18,736 nt of DNA from CALAED01 sp937891035 (GTDB lineage: Bacteria; Actinomycetota; Actinomycetes; Streptosporangiales; Streptosporangiaceae), in the NCBI GenBank assembly GCA_035642125.1, contig DASQSZ010000299.1, forward strand, positions 1-18,736. The letters are read 5' to 3'. A program made the position numbers and the translations under genes. Below, piece after piece: positions 7,904 through 14,381 of the stretch. The notes beneath the pieces are model-generated. The model had not been told where the DNA came from. It did no database searches and saw only the letters and a list, made by a program, of their open reading frames with translations. The number at the start of each line of letters is the position of its first letter. The stretch's first letter is position 1.

Positions 7904-8932
7904 ATGGCGAACAATCGGGATATCGATGGCGCGATCACCGACGGTCATAAGTGCCGAACCACTGTGTATTGGCCGCCTCGAACGGCTCCTGGTTACGGTC
8001 GGCACCGTGAGGACCGAGCGGGCCCGGCGAACGAGCGACCCCCAAACGAGCGACCCCCAAACGAGCGACGCGGTGGCGAGCGACCGAGGAGCGAGCGCCC
8101 ATTGAGCACGGCGACGGCCGCACAAGGGGCCGACCACGAGGAACGCGACATCACGGTGCGCGGCACCCGCATCAGGATGCTGACCGCCGGCTCCCCCTCC
8201 GGAGCGCCGCTGCTTTATCTGCATGGATCCGGCGACCTCGGGACGTGGCAGCCGGCCCTGGCCGAACTGGCGCAAACGCACCGCGTCTACCGGCCCGACC
8301 ATCCCGGCTTCGGCGCCAGCGACGACAAAGACGGCATCGACAGCGTCCACGACCTGGCCTTCTTCTACCTCGATCTGCTGGACGAGATCGAGGCGCCCGA
8401 GGCCGTCGTGGTCGGATCATCGCTGGGCGGCTGGATCGCCGCCGATCTCGCGACCATCGAGCCGCGGCGGGTGAGCCGGTTGGCGCTTGTCGACGCCTGC
8501 GGCGTCCGCGCCGACGACGTCGCGACGCCGGACATGTTCGTGCACAGCCCCGTCGAGCTGGCCGCGCTGATCTATAACGACCGCGACCTCAAGGCCGCCG
8601 CCGTGCGACGGGCCCGCGCCATGGAACACGACCCCGGGCTGTTCGAGCGCTATCTGCGCAACCAGATCGCCACCGCGCACCTCGGCTGGAACCCCTACCT
8701 GCACGATCCGAAGCTGCCGACCCGGCTGCACCGGATCATCGCGCCGACCCTGATCATGTGGGGCGCGGAAGACCATCTGCTGCCCGTCGGTTACGCGCGC
8801 CGCTGGGCCGAACTGCTGCCCAAGGCCGAGACGGCGATCATCGACGACGCCGGCCATCTCCCGCTCGTCGAACGGCCCGCCGCCGCGCTCGACATCCTGC
8901 GGACCTTCCTGGGGACGGGAGCGAGGCCGTGA
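7904..8932 (+). CDS. Alpha/beta hydrolase, first gene of the LysR-linked operon
   Basis: The core is a typical alpha/beta hydrolase with a complete triad (numbering from 7904): S173 in GSSLGG, D290 in WGAEDHLLPV and H318 in DAGHLPLVERP, plus the HGSGDLGTW oxyanion loop. The fold resembles ring-cleavage-product hydrolases and esterases; the substrate is unknown. The ATG at 7904 has AAGGAAA seven bases upstream. However, the first 66 codons are odd: about a third end in A or T, and they encode a tandem ERPPN repeat. The enzyme core starts only near residue 77, so translation could instead begin at a TTG at 8102. The stop TGA (8930-8932) overlaps the GTG start of the monooxygenase, so the two are translationally coupled. 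Confidence 0.85.
   Translation: MANNRDIDGAITDGHKCRTTVYWPPRTAPGYGRHREDRAGPANERPPNERPPNERRGGERPRSERPLSTATAAQGADHEERDITVRGTRIRMLTAGSPSGAPLLYLHGSGDLGTWQPALAELAQTHRVYRPDHPGFGASDDKDGIDSVHDLAFFYLDLLDEIEAPEAVVVGSSLGGWIAADLATIEPRRVSRLALVDACGVRADDVATPDMFVHSPVELAALIYNDRDLKAAAVRRARAMEHDPGLFERYLRNQIATAHLGWNPYLHDPKLPTRLHRIIAPTLIMWGAEDHLLPVGYARRWAELLPKAETAIIDDAGHLPLVERPAAALDILRTFLGTGARP
8030..8069 (+). repeat. 15-bp tandem repeat, 2.7 copies
   Basis: The unit AACGAGCGACCCCCA occurs at 8030-8044 and 8045-8059, with a partial third copy at 8060-8069. Looser GAGCGA copies continue to about 8097. The period is a multiple of three, so the hydrolase frame reads NERPP repeats, while the frame starting at a GTG at 8007 reads TSDPQ repeats. 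It lies in the doubtful N-terminal extension of the hydrolase gene. Confidence 0.8.
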
Positions 8933-10107
8933 GGTTCTTCGGCTTCCACCTGATGCCGTATCCGTACCTGCCGGAATCGCATCTGTCGAGCCGCGAGTCC
9001 AGCTGGGTCACGCTGAGCAACGCCAACTTCGACCCCAAGCTCGGCCACGAGCTGTACCAGCGTTATCTCCGCGAGCTCGTCTACTACGACCAGATGGGCT
9101 TCGACGGCATCTGCGTCAACGAGCACCATCAGACCGCGTACGGCCTGATGCCGTCGCCGAACGTGACCGCCGCGCTGCTCGTTCCCCAGACCACAGGCAA
9201 GATCGCCGTGCTGGGCAACGCGATCCCGCTGCGCGACCACCCGATGCGGGTCGCCGAGGAGATCGCCATGCTCGACGTCATCTCCGGCGGCCGTATCATC
9301 TCCGGCTTCGTCCGGGGCATCGGCGCCGAGTACCACACGTTCTCGATGGACCCGACCAGCTCACGGGAGCGCTTCTACGAGGCGCACGATCTCATCATCA
9401 GGTCGTGGACCGAGCCGGGCCCGTTCGAGTGGTACGGCAAGCACTACAAGCTCCGCAACGTCAACCCGTGGCCGCGCCCGTTGCAACAGCCTCATCCGCC
9501 GATCTGGAGCCCGTCGCAGGGCAGCGTCGAGACCGTGGACTGGGCGGCGGCGCGGCGCTACACCTACGTGCAGACCTACAGTGACATCGACACGGTCAAG
9601 CGGGCGTTCGACGGCTACCGGGAGGCGGCGCGGCGCCACGGCTACACCGCGCCGCCGGACCAGCTCGGCTGGTCGATCCCCGTGTACGTGGCCGAGACCG
9701 ACGAACAGGCCAGGCGCGAGGCGGCGGTCCACCTCGGCTTTTTGTTCAACGCGCTGATGCGGATGCCGAAGGACGTGTTCTTCCCGGCCGGCTATCTGAC
9801 GCTCACGTCGGCCACGCGGGTGCTGGCGGCCAAGCGCGGCCTGGGCACGAGCTCGATGGACCCCGAGCAGCTCATGGACCGCGGGTACGCCCTGGCCGGT
9901 TCGCCGGAGACCGTACGGCAGCGGCTGACCGAGTTCCAGCGGGAGCTGGGGTTCGGCACGTTCAGCGGCATCTTCCAGTTCGGCAGCCTCGGTCATGCGG
10001 AATTCCTGCGCAGCGTGACTCTGTTCGCCGAGCAGGTGATGCCGGCCCTGCGCCCCCTGGCCGCGGCCGGCGACGCCGGCGACGCCGCTCCCTCCGTGCC
10101 GGGCTGA
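8929..10107 (+). CDS. Luciferase-like flavin-dependent monooxygenase (LLM class)
   Basis: A 392-residue TIM-barrel oxidoreductase of the bacterial luciferase superfamily. Family hallmarks are GFDGICVNEHHQTAYGLMPSPN (residues 58 onward) and the sequence around AEEIAMLDVISGG followed by GFVRG (residues 109-130). Such enzymes use reduced flavin supplied by a partner to oxygenate small organic substrates. The NEHH signature favours FMN over F420, but this is an inference. No flavin reductase is encoded nearby. The GTG at 8929 overlaps the hydrolase stop by four bases (GTGA), with a purine-rich GGGACGGGAGCGAGG ribosome binding region inside the hydrolase gene. Oxygenation followed by hydrolysis is a natural two-step degradation, which fits a LysR-controlled catabolic pair. 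A strong hairpin follows the stop. Confidence 0.88.
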   Translation: MRFFGFHLMPYPYLPESHLSSRESSWVTLSNANFDPKLGHELYQRYLRELVYYDQMGFDGICVNEHHQTAYGLMPSPNVTAALLVPQTTGKIAVLGNAIPLRDHPMRVAEEIAMLDVISGGRIISGFVRGIGAEYHTFSMDPTSSRERFYEAHDLIIRSWTEPGPFEWYGKHYKLRNVNPWPRPLQQPHPPIWSPSQGSVETVDWAAARRYTYVQTYSDIDTVKRAFDGYREAARRHGYTAPPDQLGWSIPVYVAETDEQARREAAVHLGFLFNALMRMPKDVFFPAGYLTLTSATRVLAAKRGLGTSSMDPEQLMDRGYALAGSPETVRQRLTEFQRELGFGTFSGIFQFGSLGHAEFLRSVTLFAEQVMPALRPLAAAGDAGDAAPSVPG

Positions 10108-10117
10108 ACCTCGCCGC

Positions 10118-10151
10118 GAAACGGGCGGCCGGTTCGAGCAGCCGCCGTTTC
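10118..10151. terminator. Bidirectional hairpin between convergent genes
   Basis: GAAACGGGCGGC (10118-10129) pairs with GCCGCCGTTTC (10141-10151) across an 11-base loop, giving 11 base pairs with one bulged G. It sits between the monooxygenase stop (10107) and the stop of the opposing ATPase gene, which it overlaps. Without a clear U tract it may act as a G+C-type terminator or as a transcript end stabiliser for both genes. Confidence 0.6.
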
Positions 10152-10659
10152 AGGCGAGCTCGAACCACGTGAGAAGGCCGACACCGGGCTCGCGGACGAT
10201 GCCCCATCTGCTGGCCATGGCTTCGATCAACTGCAGGCCACGGCCGTTTTCGCTCTCGTCGTCGAGGTCGTCGAGGTCGTCGCGGCCGCAGGACCGCCCA
10301 TGGGGGTGCGGGAAACCGGTCAGGTGCTGGTCGTAGACGGCCACGCGCAGACGGTCTTCGGCGGTGCGGGCGACGATGACGCCGACGAGGCGCGAGCCGC
10401 TGTGCTTGATGGCGTTGGCCGCAAGCTCGTTGGCGAACAGCACGATGAGGTCGCGTTCGTAGTGCCCGCCGGCGGCCGCCCGCACAATCTTGCGGATGCA
10501 AGCGAGTTGGTCCTCGCGGGCCGGGAAGACCGCCTCCTCGACGATCCGGCCGCCGATCGCGCGGGCCATGGTCGACAGCGGCGAACGCCATGATCCCGAA
10601 AAGCTCGCCGCCTCCGGCCGGCCGGTGGTCGCGGCCTGCTCAAGTTCTGTCACGGCCAT
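10150..10659 (-). CDS. RsbW/SpoIIAB-like ATP-binding protein (putative anti-sigma factor or serine kinase)
   Basis: A 169-residue protein with the GHKL ATPase fold. The N box is LFANELAANAIKHS (E78, N82), the G1 box has D110 in VAVYDQ, and the G2 box is GRGLQLIEAMASRWG from residue 139. The acidic insert DDLDDLDDESE (residues 127-137) falls in the ATP lid and is encoded by a short GTCGTCGAG-type repeat. Actinomycetes carry many such RsbW-like proteins, which bind sigma factors or phosphorylate STAS-domain antagonists. No partner sigma or STAS gene is present here. The ATG at 10659 has AAGGAAG seven bases upstream. It lies 110 bases downstream of the DUF5999 gene on the same strand. Confidence 0.85.
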   Translation of the reverse strand: MAVTELEQAATTGRPEAASFSGSWRSPLSTMARAIGGRIVEEAVFPAREDQLACIRKIVRAAAGGHYERDLIVLFANELAANAIKHSGSRLVGVIVARTAEDRLRVAVYDQHLTGFPHPHGRSCGRDDLDDLDDESENGRGLQLIEAMASRWGIVREPGVGLLTWFELA

Positions 10660-10769
10660 TGCGTGGCTTCCTTCCACGTCGAGCGGTCAGCACTCTTCCT
10701 TCGTCCAAGCGGAACGCCGGGCCGGGCGCGATGCCGGCGCGGGCGCCCGGCGGAGGTTCCAGGAAGGCG

Positions 10770-10994
10770 TTACGCCGCTCGGCGGCTTGTGGTGACGGTC
10801 GCGGCGGTCAGTTCGGTCTGCGGTCGACGGGCCGCGGGGGTGCGACCGTCGGGAAGCAGTTCGCCGCTGTCGTCGAAGACGATCACTTGGTTACAGAGCA
10901 GGCCCCATCCCTGCTCGGGGTGGTAGGCGACCAGGCGGGCCGCGTTATGGTCGATGGCGTCCGCCTTCGGGCAAGGCGGCTGGTGCTGGCACAT
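10770..10994 (-). CDS. DUF5999 family small protein
   Basis: A 74-residue protein beginning MCQHQPPCPKADAIDHNAAR and containing HPEQGWGLLCN and FDDSGELLPDG. This pattern is characteristic of DUF5999, a family I know from streptomycetes and relatives. Cysteines 2 and 8 and a third near residue 34, with nearby histidines, could bind a metal, but no function is known. The ATG at 10994 is chosen because the family starts at this MCQHQ and a GGAGGGGAG stretch lies about 12 bases upstream. The longer frame upstream looks non-coding. The last 20 residues, rich in T, A and R, extend past the usual conserved part. It may be co-transcribed with the RsbW-like gene. Confidence 0.75.
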   Translation of the reverse strand: MCQHQPPCPKADAIDHNAARLVAYHPEQGWGLLCNQVIVFDDSGELLPDGRTPAARRPQTELTAATVTTSRRAA

Positions 10995-11164
10995 TCCGGT
11001 CTCACTCCCCTCCACTGTTCGTGGCGGGATGTGCTTTCGCTCACCAGCATGGGCGTGGTCGGAAAAATCCGAATCCGCACTACTACTTACGCAGGTACTC
11101 ATCTGTGCGGGCCGGGGTCCGGGTGGGGTACGTACATTCCCCTCCCGGGACGGGACGTCCGAGG

Positions 11165-12235
11165 TCAGCCGCGCCCCTGGGGCTGATGTTCCGCGATCCA
11201 GGTCGCGATCTGCGTGCGACGGGTGAAGTCGAGCTTGACCAAGATGTGCTCGACGTGGTTCTCCGCCGTGCGCTGGGAGATCACGAGGCTCGTCGCGATC
11301 TCCTTGTTCGACCGGCCGTCGGCCACGAGCGCGGCCACCTCGCGTTCCCGGCGGGTGAGGCGCGGTCCCGCGGAATCGGCGGCCGGCTCCGCCGCGGCGG
11401 GGGCGTCGGCGGCATCGCCGAGCGCGTACGCCACGGCGGCGTCAAAGGCGAGCCGTTTGCCCCGCTCGTAGGCGGCTTCGAACGTCCGGTCCGTGAGAGC
11501 CAGGCGGGCATGATGTCGGCAATGGTCGCTCCAGCCGCGCAAAGTTCCCCAGCCGAACAGCGGCGCGCTGATCGGCTCCCACATCTTGTCGCTCACCCCG
11601 AACAGGGTGGCGGCCCGTTCGGCGTCGGAGCCAGCCAGGGCGATCCAGGCCAGGAACTCCACACAGAACGGGATTCCGAGCTGGTCTCGGATGGCGCGCT
11701 TGAGCCGGAGGGAGCGTTTGGCATGCTCGCTGGCCCGCTCGGTCTCCCCCAGACTCCAGCGGGTGACGGCGTGGTTCCACTGCGCCCACGAGTGGGTCCA
11801 AGATTCGCCGTTGGCGTCGCAGATGCTGACGCACTCCTCGCAGAGCGCGGTACCACGCGGTACGTCACCGAGCAGGGCCACGACCATGCCGAGCTGGCAG
11901 GACACGATGGCCGTCACGGAGTTGAGCTCGCCGGCGGCCTGGTGCCGGCGCAGTGCCCTCTCCAGGTACGGCACGGCCTCCGGCAGCTGGTTCTGCATCC
12001 ACGTGGCCGTCCCGATCAACTGCGTCGCGTAGGCCTCGGCGCCGTCGTCGCCGAGCGAGCGAGCCAGCTTGACACACTCCCTGAGCATCTCCGTCGAATT
12101 GGAGGCATCGCCTTGGCCGGTGGCGACCCACCCGTCGACCCACAACGCCTTGGCGCGTTCGCGGCTCGGCTCGGTATCGGCGGCGAGCTCGCATCGCCCG
12201 AGCCACCCAAGCGCGGCGGCCCCGCCTTTACCACA
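11165..12235 (-). pseudogene. 5'-truncated LAL-type LuxR regulator
   Basis: The C-terminal half of a large LuxR regulator. Tetratricopeptide-like helices (for example TATWMQNQLPEAVPYLERAL) lead to a C-terminal LuxR helix-turn-helix with LTRREREVAALVADGRSNKE and SQRTAENHVEHILVKL. Similarity to the family seems to continue upstream of any good start (LGWLGRCELAADTEPSRERA) until it hits an in-frame TGA at 12236-12238. Full-length relatives are roughly twice as long and begin with a P-loop ATPase domain, which is absent here. No ATG or GTG with a ribosome binding site exists near the break; the earliest usable codon is a TTG at 12145. I infer a truncation. A short expressed regulator remains possible because the helix-turn-helix is intact. 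Confidence 0.65.
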
Positions 12236-12315
12236 TCAGCATCGAGAAACGATGACTTCCCTCTCAGAAGTACATCTCCCTCAGGTTGTCAAGTGTGAGT
12301 AACGGCCCCGAGTAA

Positions 12316-12351
12316 AGTCCGGAACGCTCCCGGCGGCCTGAGGCCCGGACT
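12316..12351. repeat. Inverted repeat upstream of the serine hydrolase gene
   Basis: AGTCCGG (12316-12322) and CCGGACT (12345-12351) are perfect inverse complements around a 22-base loop that contains its own GGCCTGAGGCC palindrome. It lies between the broken LuxR gene and the lipoprotein gene, about 45 bases before the start codon. It could be a regulator site or a leader hairpin. Confidence 0.35.
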
Positions 12352-12394
12352 GAAGCCCGGGCGGCGTGGGGCGGCGATTTGATAGAGAGGGCCG

Positions 12395-13369
12395 GTGGCG
12401 CGAATGCGAGCTCGGGCGACCCTCGCGGCGGTCCTGGCGGTGGTTGTACCGCTCACCGCCGCTGCGGCCTGCCAGGGGGCCGCCCGGAGCACCGGCCCCA
12501 CCCCTTCGCGGGCGACCGCCGGGGCACCGACCGCGACGCCGGGCACCGCGCGCCCGTCCTCCCGGCCGGTCCGCCGGCCCAAGGCGCCGGCCGGCATGAC
12601 GGCCGGGTACGTGGTCTTCGACCGCGCCGCCGGGCGGGTGACCGTCCAGCACAACGCGCACCACCGGTTCAGATCCGCGTCGGTGGTCAAGATCTTGATC
12701 GCGCTCGACTACTTGGCCGCGCGCCGCGCCGGCACCGAGATCCCGGCGAACGATCTGGCGCTGCTGCGGTCGATGCTGCGCGCGAGCGACGACGACGCGG
12801 CCACCACACTGTGGACGCGCGGCGGCCGGGCCCGCGTCATCGAGCGGATGACCGCCGCGCTGCGGCTGACCGACACCGCTCCGCCGCCTGTCGGCAAGCC
12901 GGGCTTTTGGGGCTATACCGCGATCAGCGCAGCGGACGTGGTGCGGATGTATCGCTATCTGCTCGACCCGGCGCACCGGCGGTTCGGCGATTTCATCATG
13001 GGCCACCTGCGCCGGGCCACTCAGTGCGCCGCCGACGGCTTCGACCAATACTTCGGCATCCCCGCCGCGCTGCCTCGGCCGTGGGCGATCAAGCAGGGTT
13101 GGTCCGGCTATGGATCGGTACCGCCAGAGCGGTGCGTCCGGATTGGCACCAGCGGCTACCGGCTCCCCGCATCCGGGCGGCGCACCGGGCCCGGCGTCGA
13201 CCTCGTACGTCCGGTGCTGCACACGACGGGCACCGCCGGGCCGGGCGACCGGATGATCGTGGCGGTGCTCAGTGTGCAGCCGGCGAGCAGTACGTGGCGA
13301 TCCTCCGTGGCTCGGCTGACCGGGTTCACCAAGGCCGTCTACCGCGCCGCCGGCGGCCAGACACGGTAG
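12395..13369 (+). CDS. Serine hydrolase lipoprotein of the beta-lactamase/penicillin-binding fold
   Basis: A 324-residue exported protein. The N-terminus has arginines, a hydrophobic stretch (residues 10-25) and C26 in TAAAAC, a probable but imperfect lipobox because A replaces L at -3. A Pro/Thr/Ser/Ala-rich linker follows to about residue 67. The catalytic domain shows the serine-lysine tetrad S96-V-V-K99, a second motif S131-D-D (SDN-like) and K233-Q-G in place of KTG. This matches extracytoplasmic serine hydrolases of actinomycetes distantly related to class A beta-lactamases, and actual lactamase activity is not implied. GTG at 12395 is used as the start. The ATG at 12404 is an alternative, and GAGAGGG upstream could serve either. 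Confidence 0.8.
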   Translation: MARMRARATLAAVLAVVVPLTAAAACQGAARSTGPTPSRATAGAPTATPGTARPSSRPVRRPKAPAGMTAGYVVFDRAAGRVTVQHNAHHRFRSASVVKILIALDYLAARRAGTEIPANDLALLRSMLRASDDDAATTLWTRGGRARVIERMTAALRLTDTAPPPVGKPGFWGYTAISAADVVRMYRYLLDPAHRRFGDFIMGHLRRATQCAADGFDQYFGIPAALPRPWAIKQGWSGYGSVPPERCVRIGTSGYRLPASGRRTGPGVDLVRPVLHTTGTAGPGDRMIVAVLSVQPASSTWRSSVARLTGFTKAVYRAAGGQTR

Positions 13370-13530
13370 CCGGCGCCGAACCTCCACCCTCACATGCGAA
13401 GACCGTTAGCCGCAGGGCCGCGGAGTGGGCGTAGGTGGTTGTCGATGGGCCGCCTGGGCAACTCACACGACTTCGTCCTTCACCAACGTCCCAGCGGAAC
13501 CGTCAGAGCATTGGTATATCTGGGCGATTC
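13370..13530. other. Intergenic spacer
   Basis: This stretch between the lipoprotein stop and the end of the DUF1232 gene has no recognisable coding motif, hairpin terminator or repeat that I can support. GC content begins to fall towards its right end. Confidence 0.4.
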
Positions 13531-13923
13531 TCAGTCGAGCTGCCGCGGAGGATCGATCCGCCTTTTGTTGTGCGCGATAGATTGTTGAAATCGACTTATC
13601 ATATGACCAATGTAGATAAGTGCTGCCATATTGACGCCGAGGTCGTCGAGATATACAGGATCTGGCACGAGATCAATGGGGGAGATGGTGTAGAGGATCG
13701 ATCCCCAGAACACCACCTTGGGCGACCTGGGCATGCCGGGCTGGTTGATCTGCCGGTACCTGCGAACCAACTTTATGACGACGAAAAGAACTATGCCGAG
13801 AGTTACGATGAGGAATAGCAGGGCAAAAACCCCTAGGGACCCTATAAAGTCCCAACCGATGTCTGACATCAGATCCATTTCATCTAGTCGTTGATTGCAC
13901 TCTATGTCTATTTGAATGATCAT
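13531..13923 (-). CDS. DUF1232 (YkvA-like) membrane protein, low GC
   Basis: A protein of about 130 residues. One long hydrophobic helix (FIGSLGVFALLFLIVTLGIV, from residue 27) is followed by a basic turn (KLVRRYRQ) and the DUF1232 signature VVFWGSILYTISPIDLVPDP. A second helix-like segment follows at about residues 96-110. The family's function is unknown. Base composition is clearly lower in G+C than in its neighbours, with codons such as ATA, TTA and AAT that the other genes avoid, so recent acquisition is likely. The start is uncertain. The ATG at 13923 is taken because the AT-rich composition begins there, but ATGs at 13878 and 13869 are equally possible and none has a good ribosome binding site. 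A transposase remnant lies immediately beyond. Confidence 0.75.
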   Translation of the reverse strand: MIIQIDIECNQRLDEMDLMSDIGWDFIGSLGVFALLFLIVTLGIVLFVVIKLVRRYRQINQPGMPRSPKVVFWGSILYTISPIDLVPDPVYLDDLGVNMAALIYIGHMISRFQQSIAHNKRRIDPPRQLD

Positions 13924-13970
13924 GTCCTGCCGTCTGCTTCGCCGGGGCGAAGGCGCGGGCGGGATCGGCA

Positions 13971-14100
13971 CGGCTGTTGAGTGATGCCGAGTTGGTCAGC
14001 GTGGCGCCAGCGCAGGTGTTGTCGCGTCGTGATGATGAACGCCGCCGACTGCGGTTGGCGCCTGTCGCGGATCGGTCATCTGTTCCCGGGCTCGCGGTGG
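13971..14100 (+). pseudogene. Frameshifted remnant of an IS982-like transposase N-terminus
   Basis: In the frame from 13977 the reading LSDAELVSVAPAQVLSRRDD followed by ERRRLR resembles the conserved N-terminal block of actinobacterial IS982-type transposases, recalled as LSDAELVCLAVAQVLL...WLR. The next conserved block, RIGHLFPG (14068-14091), appears in a different forward frame, so at least one frameshift separates them. Nothing recognisable follows, and the DDE catalytic domain is missing. No terminal inverted repeats or target duplications were found. The comparison is from memory of the family, not from an alignment. Confidence 0.55.
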
Positions 14101-14381
14101 CGCACGAGGTCGAGCAGCTCCGGGCTTGCCGGTCAGTGGAGATGTCCATGGCGTCGTTGTACAGCCTGACGCGCACGCGATGCTCTCGGGGTGGTGCTCT
14201 TGCGCGTGCATGGTGAGCGGGCAAGGATTCCGACGCGACTACAGTATGGATTTATGTCATTACAATGTGTCATCATCGGGGTGATGCGGGTCGCCGCCTG
14301 CACTTCGTACGGAGGCGGACTTTGAGCCCCCGGCAGGCAGCTGTCTCGACTCGAACCGAGCACCAGGAGACAGGATCGCCG
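14101..14381. other. Non-coding region upstream of the oxidase gene
   Basis: About 280 bases between the transposase scrap and the oxidase start hold no supported gene. Bases 14240-14275 are AT-richer and contain a direct repeat, ATGTCAT (14254-14260) and GTGTCAT (14267-14273), spaced 13 bases apart. This may mark a promoter or regulator site for the oxidase. The frame of the oxidase stays open upstream to 14265, but its codons look non-coding. Confidence 0.35.

Noticed and set aside
8030..8097. Short repeats as a CRISPR array
   Set aside because: Repeat units are only 15 bases with no spacers between them; this is a simple tandem repeat.
11021..12298. 425-codon plus-strand open frame opposite the LuxR regulator remnant
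   Set aside because: The minus strand encodes clear TPR and LuxR helix-turn-helix sequence; the plus frame is an antisense shadow.
12281..13393. 370-codon minus-strand open frame opposite the serine hydrolase lipoprotein
   Set aside because: No motif and Arg/Gly/Pro-rich composition; the plus strand has signal peptide, SxxK, SDN-like and KTG-like motifs in order.
14265..14381. Longer N-terminus for the oxidase starting at ATG 14265
   Set aside because: No ribosome binding site, non-coding composition, and the family N-terminus plus a good ribosome binding site fit the ATG at 14382.
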